Of a stretch of 64,000 nucleotides of DNA, positions 1 through 11,919 are shown in pieces. The translations under genes were made by a program, and so were the position numbers. Each line of letters begins with the position of its first letter. Position 1 is the stretch's first letter. This stretch comes from Mimachlamys varia (taxonomy: Eukaryota; Mollusca; Bivalvia; Pectinida; Pectinidae): assembly GCA_947623455.1 (NCBI GenBank), contig OX392529.1:64045686-64109685 (forward strand), read 5' to 3'. The notes below the pieces were generated by a model. That model did no database searches. It had not been told where the DNA came from and was given only the letters and a program-made list of their open reading frames with translations.

Positions 1-100
1 CGAAGTTAATAGGTACCAACTGGTCAAAATAATACGCAAGGATGGGAAGTAGTCAAAGTTAGCGACAACTGCCCGATGGTGTGTTGCATTAGTTTTTATG
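1..100. repeat. Partial copy of a dispersed repeat (cut by the window edge)
   Basis: The first ~100 bases resemble 31255-31350. Both contain ggtcaaaata, then an acgcaag block, then gatgggaagta and a tcaaag block, ending near a gtgtgt motif. Small indels separate the two copies. No coding potential is seen. It is probably the end of an unnamed interspersed element whose longer copy lies at about 30960-31350. Confidence 0.5.
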
Positions 101-1280
101 GATAACCGATACAGATTTAAATAAACTTTTAAGGTAATGTGAATTCGGCAGAAATGGTGTCTGTGTTATGAATAACTATTTGAAAATATTAACCTAGTAT
201 TGCCTTAATTAGAAAACAATCAAACTGATGATTTTATCAAAACAGACACGTGTCGAAGAGAGTTAATTTGCGTTTCTATATGATTAGATGTTTGTACGAG
301 AAGCAGAAATACGTGACTGGTTAATTTGATTTTGCTTCCTGGCCCCAAGAGAAAACTGTTGTTGTTGTTTCATAGTGCGTTCATGACACATTGCATACTT
401 TTCTGTTATCTCCTCTTTCGATACTTAGATCATGCTTGATAATATTCCAAGTACAATTGTTTGAAATTAATTAATTATACTGCTGAAGTAAAGGATTATA
501 CCGTATATGGTTGTTGATTTTTTCCTATTTGTTTTTTCGTTTGGTGTGTGTCCTATTTTCGCTATATATAAAATGCTATAATTTGTTTCAATATCAATAG
601 GCTTTATCTTTCTTGTGCTGGTATATGTTGCCAATCACCCGTAGTCGCTCAATCTATGTATTGTTAAACAAAAACCCTATCTGAGGGTGACTTGATTTGG
701 CAAGTCTTTGTCCACATTAAGATACGTTTTGGGGACAGTAACGGTGTTAAAATTGAATTCTTTAAAGAAGGCGCCAAATTCATTGAATATCGCATGAAGT
801 GTTGAAGGTGGGTGCCAAATTTCCGCGCGTGTGACTAGCTTTCGTGGCATAAGTCTAGTTAGGCAATTCATGTTCTATTCTTAAATGCTTTATTTAGGAA
901 AAAAAAGTGTTGGAGGGGATATTTTAATAAATGAAACATAAAAAAGCATGTGTGTGGTACACTCAAATTTAATTTAAAATGTTTCAATAGGGAAATTGGA
1001 TAAAAATTCTAATGTTAGATATGTCGACACATTCTTTCAAACATTTAAAAAAAAAAAAACTTCAAATTTTAGAGCTTTATGCGTCATATAAGTCCGAACT
1101 TAGCTATCAAACCTAATCAGTGTGACAAAATAGTTTGCAATCGATACCGATATCAGTAAAATGCCTGAAATACCGATGAATGAAAAATAAATAAACAAAT
1201 AAAATAAGTTCTGTTCCGGCCGAAACAAACTTTTCTTGAAAAGTCTAGTAGCAACGTCAACATAATACAACAAGACAGAA
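101..1280. other. AT-rich stretch without a recognisable gene
   Basis: Only short reading frames occur, none with a recognisable domain. The stretch contains homopolymer runs (a poly-A run near 1050) and no tandem repeat. I see nothing else in it. Confidence 0.6.
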
Positions 1281-1580
1281 GCACGTTGATCTAGTGGTAG
1301 GACGCCGGGCTCATGATCGAAGGGTCGCTAGTTCGAGTCCCGGTCAATGTATTTGTGTTGTATCCTTGAAAAAAGATACTTTACTCTGCTTGTTTCAGTC
1401 TACTCAGCTGTGAATGAGAACGAGGTTGGGTAGTACTAGGAATTGAAGAATGCTAGCTGTTAGCGACGAAATGGCAGCACCGGTCGTATGCTCCCAAGGG
1501 AGTTGAGAACGATATTGGCTGTTTGCTGAGGCCCTATAACCACGGATAATAATTTAGGAACCGCTTTGAGCTGTATTGTA
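1281..1580 (+). mobile_element. tRNA-derived SINE
   Basis: The head looks like a tRNA gene with an internal RNA polymerase III promoter. A box-A match (tgatctagtgg) lies at 1287-1297 and a box-B match (agttcgagtcc) at 1330-1340, 33 bp downstream, which is normal tRNA spacing. The anticodon-loop region reads ctcatga, a Met-like CAT. Instead of ending, the sequence continues into a ~200-bp unrelated body (ttactctgcttgtttcagtc, then cccaagggagttgagaacg) and ends near ccgctttgagctgtattgt. That is SINE architecture, not a functional tRNA gene. The 3' boundary is approximate and no clear target-site duplication was found. Similar heads in reverse orientation lie at 58379-58650. Confidence 0.75.
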
Positions 1581-3300
1581 TTTCAAACTTACTGTTATAC
1601 TGAGTTCACAAGGAACACGGTCTGTTTTATACGCCGAGCAAAAATGATGTATATGACGACATTTAAAAAGGTACCTTAGTAAAAAAAAAAGCACAATTTT
1701 TGTCAGATACTGAGATCTTTTGCATGTCACTTTGTTATAAAGTGAAACTATACTTCTAACAGGTATGTGCTGACTTGTCTTTTTTACACTCTGTCAAGTG
1801 TTACATATGCAACAATACTGCTGATATAATTTTTGTGTGCTGACTTCGGTCATCGTATATACAGGAATTTAAATAGATCACATTGAACGGGAAACTCATG
1901 GAATTGCCTTTAACTTACATGTTTCCCCGAAACGCACACGAATATCGCTGCTTCAACAAAGCATTGCAATATGTAGGCATTATTTGACGCAAAGCATTTA
2001 AATATATAGGCATTATTTGACGAGTTCTAAAGACGTCACGCTTGACATAAATAATTTTAACTCAAAACAGTCTTGCTGTTTGCTCCTATTGATTGGCAAG
2101 ATCTCAACACAAACAAAAAAAAACACACAAAATAATAGATAAACAAAATTATTGCATGTTTCATAGGTGATCGCGACACAAGCAGTAATTCTGCCGTTTT
2201 TTCATATAAACTTAAAACCTGAAAATCTTCACATAGGAAAGAATGTATTGTTGATATAGGAGAGCATTAAGAGTGTCGTTTTCACACGTGAAGATACAAC
2301 ATTTTGTATATATTTGCTTCGTCTTCTGATTCATCACGACACCTCCCATTGAAATCTAGATCAACACTTCATATCGTACAAGGATGCAGACTTTTTCTCA
2401 ATGCGACCAAACTGGCGACCTTCGAACGTGTTCATAGTCAAGAACAACCAACTTCCATCACAAGTAATTCCTATATCGAAGATTTCGGGGGGTTTCTGAA
2501 ATATTACGACGCCGCGCTCGCAATCGATAAATAAAAGTGATGGTCATCATACATGTAGCTTTTTAAACAGGAACACTATATAGGGGGTGGATGGAAGCTG
2601 TTCGTATTTCTTTAGTATGCACGGAAAGTAAGTTTTTTTCGGCCGTTTTGTAACGTGGTCGAGGTATTATCTCTTTGTTAGTGTCTGATAGTCGTTTTTT
2701 TTGTGAATTCTAACTATCTAACGACTTTAATAAATTCCATATTATATTGAAACGAGTGTAAGATTCTATTTATCACATAACTTATATTTATGAGAAAATA
2801 CACAAAATCTCTCAAATTAATTTTCTATAAGAAAGACAAATTCCTTCTGTGACAGTATGATTTTCACTACCGAGACAATCATATGACGTCATAAAGACGG
2901 GTCAGTTACATGTATGTGATAAAGATGATTATTCTCCTGTCCACATGTGCCTGTGGCCAAGACCATGTCGTTGTGTCAGCGTGCTCTGTTTGGTAATTAA
3001 ATCATGTCAAGCATACTTTGTGGTATAATTACTGTCAATGCCATGCCAGACTACCGTCTGAGTTTGTAACGGTTCACACTGACATTTCTGTGAATTTTTT
3101 TTTTTTGGAAAACAAAATTATAAGAAAGGGAATCAGCATGTTGCAAAAGACCAGAAACTATATACATTGGGTAGTTTGTCTCCGATATGCGGCATGATTC
3201 TAAGTTGAAGCATATTCGTAAGGTCGTCTTGTGTAACTGTACTTTATTTTGTTGAACCTGTTACCTCTTCCCAATCATTTAATTAACAATAACAGAAATG
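1581..3300. other. AT-rich intergenic DNA
   Basis: There is a short imperfect duplication around 1955-2022 (two copies of caaagcatt...ggcattatttgacg, about 35 bp apart). A minus-strand codon-like segment is listed separately at 2362-2532. Nothing else is recognised. Confidence 0.5.
2362..2532 (-). other. Unrecognised codon-like segment, possible exon
   Basis: On the minus strand a 57-codon stop-free stretch reads with a protein-like composition, including IFDIGITCDGSWLFLTM and later GRQFGRIEKKSASLYDMKC before a stop. It has no in-frame upstream ATG. A candidate splice acceptor (tttcag on the minus strand) lies just inside it. The alternation of aromatic, Gly-Asp and hydrophobic residues resembles beta-propeller-type protein, but I cannot assign a family. 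It could equally be a chance open frame; the plus strand is also open across it. Confidence 0.2.
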
Positions 3301-4400
3301 CTATCATCCGCGAATCACTGATATCCGCTTGCATAAAGCTTAAGTGATACGGAGTGTCCGATGCTTGCGTTAATGGAATAATGAATGCAGTCGACCGTGC
3401 CTTTGGTTTCCGGTATTGCTGTCTCACCGTGTTGGGCCATTGAAGGGATTTGGATCAACCGGATGTTGCAGACACAAGACAAAGTGCCTCTTAGAATAAA
3501 CAAATTAACACTTAAAATTGACGAAGCATCCAACGGAGTAGTCGACCTCCCAAGGAAAGTGAAATCCATTATCGAAATATTTGACGTAATATTGTGGCCA
3601 ATATTTGAGAGAACAAATTCCTTTATTATTGAATGTTTGATTGAATAGCATGGTGAGAAGCTAAAGATCTTTACGACAAAAGTTAAAATAACACCATGAC
3701 AAAGATGATGGTATAAACAAATTCGAACAATTTTCAAATAAAAGAAGGAATACAAAATTTAAAATAGCTTGAAGGAATCATGTGAAATATAATTACATGT
3801 TTGTAGAAGTATTCCTACAAAACAAACTTAAATGTTTATACATTAAACACGAGAATGTAACAACAAATATGTGTTATATTGTCGTTTGATTCAGATACGT
3901 TTTTCCACTAAATAAAGACGATGAGTAAAATGTTCATAAAACCAGCAAAACGAAGAAACAGACATAGAAATGCCATTGCTTGCAAAAATACATGATGACA
4001 CATAAATCATACACAGTTATCATTTCATTACGGTGTCATCCTGACGAGACACATGTACACACATATTCTTTAGTATGGGATAGTTGATGTCTTTGAATGA
4101 AGTGAATGTGTTCATTATTGAAGTAGTCTATCAGTCATATTACATCTCTTCATTTGCGCTAATGATAATCATTTTGAAGATCAACATGTTATCTAAAACT
4201 TGGAATCAAAAATGTTATTGGTTGTTATTTCTTTATCAACATTCAATCAAAATCTCTTTGGGGGAAATGTGTTGCTATTTAACTTTGTTTAAACATTTAA
4301 TTGAACATTTGGCATCCAATCTGATAGATTTCCTAAATAAGCCCATTTAATAAAAATAGAAATGTTCTATAAGACCTTAAATCGCTGTTATGACATTTAT
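3301..4400. other. Gene-poor stretch with unassigned small open frames
   Basis: Open frames of up to ~146 codons on the minus strand (3315-3755, beginning at TTG) and 87 codons on the plus strand (3385-3648, beginning at ATG) overlap. I recognise neither. Neither shows a signal peptide or a repeated domain. The remainder (3760-4400) is AT-rich with only short frames. Confidence 0.4.
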
Positions 4401-4408
4401 ACTGTTTG

Positions 4409-4521
4409 AAGTTTGATTATGTCATTGAATTGCTTCCCTAAGTATTAAAGTTTGATTATGTCATTGACATTGCTTCCCTAAGTATTAAAGTTTGATTATG
4501 TCATTGACATTGCTTCCCTAA
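4409..4521. repeat. Short tandem repeat, ~40-bp unit, 2.8 copies
   Basis: The block aagtttgattatgtcattga followed by cattgcttccctaagtatta occurs almost three times in a row. The first copy lacks one base. The last copy ends at cttccctaagcgtg. Confidence 0.85.
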
Positions 4522-5344
4522 GCGTGTTCGATGATAATAATTTACGTTTAACGCGACATTTTAGATACTAAAGAAGAAGAAATAACAATGACACTAAACT
4601 GAGCGGAACTACATGTTTCCGGTAGTTGGCATGTCATTTCATTAAAATCTTATTTCATCCATTACCACATCATTTCAATAAAGATCATACGCGAGTTCTT
4701 AAGAAGTATTTTTTGTTTAAAAGCTGTTACACAATTTGCTAAAAACATTAGAAAGTGACCTTTTAAAAACTACGGAAATTTTCCGTATCTTGAAGAAATC
4801 ATTCTATTATGGTTAGGCTGCCAGACCGAACCCAAGTCATTGACGCCCCTTAGACAAATTAGCACCCCGAAATGTTGCTTAATAAGGTTGAGGCAGCCAG
4901 GAGATTGTTAGGCCTTTAAACCTACTGATAGGAATAAACCAAGTGTGTATCAAATATGTTAACACGGACATAAATTCGGTTCATCGTCTTAGGCTAGTGT
5001 GTCGTTAAATAACATGCAGAAATAAACGATGATCATTAACAACTGTAATATAGTTATTAACATATTTTCCTACCCTAGTACATGCTCTTTACACCACCAG
5101 TATGTAAGCTAGGCATTCCGATATATATGTATACAATAAAGTACCAAAGCGGAATCGGTTTATTACATTGATGTTACCTCCCGACTAAAGGGTGTAACTA
5201 GGGTGGGGCATTTTTCGCTTGATAAAAGCTCAGTTCTATGTTGTTTAAACCCATGTTCATCGCTGTTTTAGCCACGCTTCTTATGCAGTATTTTATTTCT
5301 TATATCCTTTGCTAAGTATTGATGTTGTCTTCTTATCACGTACA
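4522..5344. other. Intergenic DNA, nothing recognised
   Basis: AT-rich, without open frames of note and without tandem structure. The part at 4805-5030 is somewhat less AT-rich and could be a decayed interspersed element, but I cannot name one. Confidence 0.5.
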
Positions 5345-8229
5345 CAACAGCTGGAAGTAGACTGATATCACAGAATACATCATAAGGGACAGGATGTAAC
5401 ACCTGGAAGTAGACAGATATCACAGAATACATCATAAGGGACAGGATGTAACACCTGGAAGTAGACAGATATCACAGAATACATCATAAGGGACAGGATG
5501 TAACACCTGGAAGTAGACAGATATCACAGAATACATCATAAGGGACAGGATGTAACACCTGGAAGTAGACAGATATCACAGAATACATCATAAGGGACAG
5601 GATGTAACACCTGGAAGTAGACAGATATCACAGAATACATCATAAGGGACAGGATGTAACACCTGGAAGTAGACTGATATCACAGAATACATCATAAGGG
5701 ACAGGATGTAACACCTGGAAGTAGACTGATAAGGGACAGGATGTAACACCTGGAAGTAGACAGATATCACAGAATACATCATAAGGGACAGGATGTAACA
5801 CCTGGAAGTGGACTGATAAGGGACAGGATGTAACACCTGGAAGTAGACAGATTTCACAGAATACATCATAAGGGACAGGATGTAACACCTGGAAGTAGAC
5901 TGATAAGGGACAGGATGTAACACCTGGAAGTAGACAGATATCACAGAATACATCATAAGGGACAGGATGTAACACCTGGAAGTAGACAGATATCACAGAA
6001 TACATCATAAGGGACAGGATGTAACACCTGGAAGTAGACAGATATCACAGAATACATCATAAGGGACAGGATGTAACACCTGGAAGTAGACAGATATCAC
6101 AGAATACATCATAAGGGACAGGATGTAACACCTGGAAGTAGACTGATATCACAGAATACATCATAAGGGACAGGATGTAACACCTGGAAGTAGACTGATA
6201 AGGGACAGGATGTAACACCTGGAAGTAGACAGATATCACAGAATACATCATATAGGACAGGATGTAACACCTGGAAGTAGACTGATAAGGGACAGGATGT
6301 AACACCTGGAAGTAGACAGATTTCACAGAATACATCATAAGGGACAGGATGTAACACCTGGAAGTAGACTGATAAGGGACAGGATGTAACACCTGGAAGT
6401 AGACAGATATCACAGAATACATCATAAGGGACAGGATGTAACACCTGGAAGTAGACTGATAAGGGACAGGATGTAACACCTGGAAGTAGACTGATATCAC
6501 AGAAAACATCATAAGGGACAGGATGTAACACCTCGAAGTAGACTGATATCACAGAAAACATCATAAGGGACAGGATGTAACACCTGGAAGAAGACTGATA
6601 TCACAGAAAACATCATAAGGGACAGGATGTAACACCTGGAAGTAGACTGATAAGGGACAGGATGTAACACCTGGAAGTAGACTGATATCACAGAATACAT
6701 CATAAGGGACAGGATGTAACACCTGGAAGTAGACTGATAAGGGACAGGATGTAACACCTGGAAGTAGACTGATATCACAGAATACATCATAAGGGACAGG
6801 ATGTAACACCTGGAAGAAGACTGATAAGGGACAGGATGTAACACCTGGAAGTAGACTGATAAGGGACAGGATGTAACACCTGGAAGTAGACTGATATCAC
6901 AGAATACATCATAAGGGACAAGATGTAACACCTGGAAGTAGACTGATATCACAGATTGTATCATAAGGGACAAGATGTAACACCTGGAAGTAGACTGATA
7001 TCACAGAATACATCATAAGGGACAGGATGTAACACCTGGAAGTAGACTGATATCACAGAATACATCATAAGGCACAGGATGTAACACCTGGAAGTAGACT
7101 GATATCACAGAAAACATCATAAGGCACAGGATGTAACACCTGGAAGAAGACTGATAAGGGACAAGATGTAACACCTGGAAGTAGACTGATATCACAGAAT
7201 ACATCATAAGGGACAAGATGTAACACCAGGAAGTAGACTGATATCACAGAATACATCATACGGGACAGGATGTAACACCTGGAAGAAGACTGATATCACA
7301 GAATACAGCATAAGGGACAGGATGTAACACCTGGAAGAAGACTGATATCACAGAATACATCATAAGGGACAGGATGTAACACCTGGAAGAAGACTGATAA
7401 GGGACAGGATGTAACACCTGGAAGTAGACTGATATCACAGAATACATCATAAGGGACAGGATGTAACACCTGGAAGTAGATTTATATCACAGAATACATC
7501 ATAAGGGACAGGATGTAACACCTGGAAGTAGACTGATAAGGGACAGGATGTAACACCTGGAAGTAGACTGATAAGGGACAGGATGTAACACCTGGAAGTA
7601 GACTGATATCACAGAATACATCATAAGGGACAGGATGTAACACCTGGAAGTAGATTGATATCACAGAATACATCATAAGGGACAGGATGTAACACCTGGA
7701 AGTAGACTGATAAGGGACAAGATGTAACACCTGGAAGTAGATTGATATCACAGAATACGTCATAAGGGACAGGATGTAACACCTGGAAGTAGATTGATAT
7801 CACAGAATACATGATAAGGCACAGGATGTAACACCTGGAAGTAGACAGATATCACAGAATACATTATAAGGGACAGGATGTAACACCTGGAAGTAGACTG
7901 ATATCACAGAATACATCATAAGGGACAGGATGTAACACCTGGAAGTAGACTGATATCACAGAATGTATCATAAGGGACAGGATGTAACACCTGGAAGTAG
8001 ACTGATATCACAGAATACATCATAAGGGACAGGATGTAACACCTGGAAGTAGACTGATATCACAGAATACATCATAAGGGACAGGATGTAACACCTGGAA
8101 GTAGACTGATAAGGGACAGGATGTAACACCTGGAAGTAGACTGATATCACAGAATACATCATAAGGGACAGGATGTAACACCTGGAAGTAGACTGATATC
8201 ACAGAATACATCATAAGGGACAGGATGTG
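5345..8229. repeat. Minisatellite with mixed 52-bp and 35-bp units
   Basis: The full unit is 52 bp (gtaacacctggaagtagac, then agatatcacagaatacatca, then taagggacaggat). A second form lacks 17 internal bases (atcacagaatacatcat) and is 35 bp. Long and short units alternate in much of 5700-6900 and again later, giving an 87-bp higher-order unit. Point variants (agactgat or agacagat, aagaagac, gaaaacatc) mark subfamilies. Minus-strand open frames of up to ~154 codons come from a unit with few stop codons and a 29-codon compound period; they are not evidence of a gene. Confidence 0.97.
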
Positions 8230-8369
8230 TCTAGGTGTCGACTTGAGACTATATTTACATCCAAGTAGAATCCTAGACACGAGCAGTCTCGTATGACATC
8301 ACGGGCACACTAATATGACGTCCACAGGTGCGAGTTCTGGACGAAGAGGAGTTGTATCACATGCATGCG

Positions 8370-9714
8370 TTCTACCCGTATAAAGCCATGTCTGTGTGAC
8401 TTGTTTAACCTGTATAATGTCATGTCTGTGTGACTTGTTTTACCCGTATAATCTCATGTCTGTGTGACTTGTTTTACCCGTATAAAGTCATGTCTGTGAG
8501 ACTTGTTTTACCTGTATAATTTCATGTCTGTGTGACTTGTTTTACCCGTATAATTTCATGTCTGTGAACTTGTTTAACCTATATAATGTCATGTCTGTGT
8601 GACTTGTTTTACCCGTATAATGTCATGTCTGTGTGACTTGTTTTACCTGTATAATGTCATGTCTCTGTGTGCCTTGTTTTACCTGTGTAATGCCATGTCT
8701 GTGTGACTTGTTTTACCTGTATAATGTCATGTCTGTGTGACTTGTTTTACCTGTATAATGTCATGTCTGTGTGACTTATTTTACCCATATAATCTCATGT
8801 CTGTGAACTTGTTTTACCCGTATAATGTCATGTCTGTGTGACTTGTTTAACCTGTATAATGTCATGTCTGTGTGACTTGTTTTACCTGTATAATGTCATG
8901 TCTCTGTGTGCCTTGTTTAACCTGTAGAATGTCATGTCTGTGTGACTTGTTTTACCTGTATAATGTCATGTTTGTGTTACTTGTTTTACCTGTAAAATAC
9001 CATGTATGTGTGCCTTGTTTTACCTGTATAATGTCATGTCTGTGTGACTTGTTTTACCTGTATAATGTCATGTCTGTGTGCCTTGTTTAACCTGTAGAAT
9101 GTCATGTCTGTGTGACTTGTTTTACTTGTATAATGTCATGTTTTTGTTACTTGTTTTACCTGTGAAATACCATGTATGTGTGCCTTGTTTTACCTGTATA
9201 ATCTCATGTCTGTGTGACTTGTTTTACCCGTATAATCTCATGTCTGTGAGACTTGTTTTACCCGTATAATCTCATGTCTGTGTGACTTGTTTTACCTGTA
9301 TAATGTCATGTCTGTGTAACTTGTTTTACCTGTATAATGTCATGTCTGTGTGACTTGTTTTACCTGTATAATGTCATGTCTGTGTGACTTGTTTAACCTG
9401 TATAATGTCATGTCTATGTGCCTTGTTTTACCTGTATAATGTCATGTCTGTGTGCCTTGTTTTACCTGTATAATGTCATGTCTATGTGACTTGTTTTACC
9501 TGTGTAATGTGCTGTCTGTGTGACTTGTTTTACCTGTGTAATGTCGTGTTTGGGTGACTTGTTTTACCTGTGTAATATCATGTCTTTGTGACTTGTTTTA
9601 CCTGTATAATGTCATGTCGGTGTGTCTTGTTTTACTCGTATAATATCATGTCGGTGTGACTTGTTTTACCTGTAGAATGCCATGTCTGTGTGACTTGTTT
9701 TACCTGTATAATGG
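8370..9714. repeat. Minisatellite, 34-bp unit, ~39 copies
   Basis: The unit is tgtgtgacttgttttacctg followed by tataatgtcatgtc. Variants include acccgtata, gtaatgcc, tgccttg for tgacttg, and tgtgaac deletions. It follows the 52/35-bp array after only ~140 bp. Open frames inside it (for example 8872-9090) are repeat by-products. Confidence 0.97.
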
Positions 9715-10560
9715 CCAAAAGCTAACCCTAACCTCGTCCATATAGTTTTCGGATTTTCTAACTAGTAACTGTATTGTACCAATTTTGTAGGGCATTTACT
9801 GCTTAACGTCCGATTGTATTTGTCGTTATTCTTGTTTTTATTCTGTATATATGGAAAAACAAATTTTGACTATTGGGCGAGTTGTCTAATTAATCCCATC
9901 TCTCGAGCAAACCCGTCCAAATATTTTTTCGAATTGTAATTAGTTAATTTAATCTCTAATTGCCTGCTTACTATTTTCACTAATTTTGAATTAAAACCTT
10001 CTTTAAATCTGACTTATAATATTCACATTTGTAGTGATACAAGTTAGGAGTTTCATACGTGTATGCAGTAGTTTCCATCTTGCTTGGGTATACGCCATTT
10101 TGGTTTATCCTAGTCTTGTCCCGCTGTTTATTTGTAAATTGATTATATAAGAGCGCATCCAACTGTTGTGAAACAGTTTTGTAAAACAGTACAGTTATTA
10201 TCTCAGTATCAGAGCAAATCATCTTTAGCAATTTTTGAGCTACGTCAAATGTTCGATCTGTACGTACGTAACTAGACATCTCGTCCCGAATTTTGCCTTA
10301 ATATCTCGTCACATATTTGCCATATTGTGTTAACCACCAGAAGTTTAGCGTTTTCTAGATATAAACCAAAATACCGTTTAAGTTAATCGGGCTTTACTAT
10401 ATGTTATCTCCAGTTTGTGAGAACAAGTCCCAGGTAAAAGCCTTCCAACATTAGCATCAGATAAGATAAACTTTGCATGTTCTAGAAAATTGGTGCAGCT
10501 GCTCTGCTGATTATGTGTTTATGTTGTAAATACATTAAAAGTCCAATTGTAGTATCAGTT
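9715..10560. other. AT-rich DNA between minisatellite and LINE
   Basis: A diverged duplication can be seen: acctcgtccatatagttttc near 9731 is echoed by acccgtccaaatattttttc near 9908. The short string ctaaccctaacc near 9722 is telomere-like but only about two units long. A minus-strand open frame at 9980-10279 (99 codons) is unrecognised. Confidence 0.4.
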
Positions 10561-11129
10561 ATTCGAAAATAGACATTTTTAGTTCATGCATGTCGCCTAA
10601 GTAAGTGTCACCAAAGAGGCGACCAAAGTACAAGTGGACACCAGAAGCAGATAAGTGAAAACGTCCCAAGTAGTTTTTCCCCGTCATGGCAAGCTAATAT
10701 CCCAGTCATGTTAAGGTATAGCAGATTTGTTCTCCTGGCACTTGGACCAGTAACTCATGATATCACTAAACTGTATTTGGTAGATTGTCAGAAGTCGAAT
10801 TTGGAGAAAAACTTGCTACTAGGCGTGGAACACGGGCAGGAAAGTGTGTTGCTAGGCGAATACCAGTGATTATAGGTGCTACGTCACGTGAAACCAGTGT
10901 TTGTACCCACTCGTGCCTAAACACTGAAAATCTCGTCCATGTAGTCACATCAAATGGTCTATCCGCCTCGCACACTTTCTTGCAAGGATACATTGCACCT
11001 ACAATGTAAAGAGGTACCTTGCATCGACACTATTGTACATTCTCGATACGATAATTTCACATGGAATTCAATACCATCAGTATCGTACGAGAATCTACAC
11101 GTCATAAAGCCAACAACAACCGGTTACCC

Positions 11130-11790
11130 AAAGTCGGTCAATCCTCTTAATTTAGTATCATTAAACTGCCGCTCGGTGAAGAATAAGTCATTGTCCGTCA
11201 GAGATTTTATAACATCTCAGGACATTGACATTCTTGCACCGACAGAAACCTGGTTAGGTTCAGATATCGATGACCAAGTACTAACTGAGCGGATACCAAC
11301 TGGTTATGGATTCATCCACAATGCTAGAGACGGCAGACGTGGTGGTGGTGTGGCTGTTCTGTTTAGGAAAGGCCTAAGTGTGAAAAATCTCTCTCCTGGC
11401 CATGATGAGGTATTCACGCACTTTGAGCACATGACTTGCTCTGTCATTGCCGATAATAAAAAAATCAGGTTGTGCATCATTTACAAGCCTCCTCCATCTG
11501 AACAGAACCGTCTCAGAAATACTGTGATTTTTAACGAGTGGTCTACCTTTTTAACTAACAGGTTGTTGTGCCTCAAGAGATAATAAACACGGGGGACCTT
11601 AATTGTTTTCTTGGATAATCTTTCTAATGCTGATGTTCGTCAGTTCTCGGGGCTATTTGAGTCCAGAAGTCTGATTCAGCATGTGACAGAAGATACACAC
11701 ACCCAAGGCCACACACTTGATGTTGTCATAACAAAGGAAGAAAACTCTGTCATTCATGGAGCGATTTCATTATTTATCCATGTCTAAGTG
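11130..11790 (+). pseudogene. LINE endonuclease domain, broken
   Basis: The frame at 11130-11580 encodes the N-terminal part of an EEP-type endonuclease. It shows a VSLNCRSVKNK start motif, the catalytic-Glu motif TETWL and a GGGVAVLFRK segment followed by CIIYKPPPSEQN. It ends in two consecutive stops at 11581. The domain continues in another frame: TGDLNCF near 11594 precedes SLIQHVTEDTHTQGHTLD near 11670 and VVIT near 11727. This is the normal order NxD, then GHTLD, so at least one frameshift separates the halves. The ATG at 10954 opens the frame but is not necessarily the ancestral start. Confidence 0.85.
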
Positions 11791-11919
11791 ATTAAAAGGA
11801 AAACCACTCTGGTGATCACTTTGCTATCAGAGCACCACTGAATTATAGAAGGCCGGCTCGTATAAGGAAAAAGGTGAGCTTCCGAAAATTCTGCGAAATG
11901 TCGGTACCAGATTTCAACA

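Noticed and set aside
1281..1352. Functional tRNA gene
   Set aside because: Boxes A and B are present, but the sequence runs into a SINE body and there is no clear acceptor-stem pairing or terminator.
5588..8280. Series of 60-154-codon minus-strand open frames
   Set aside because: All lie in the 52/35-bp minisatellite and repeat the same short peptide in different frames.
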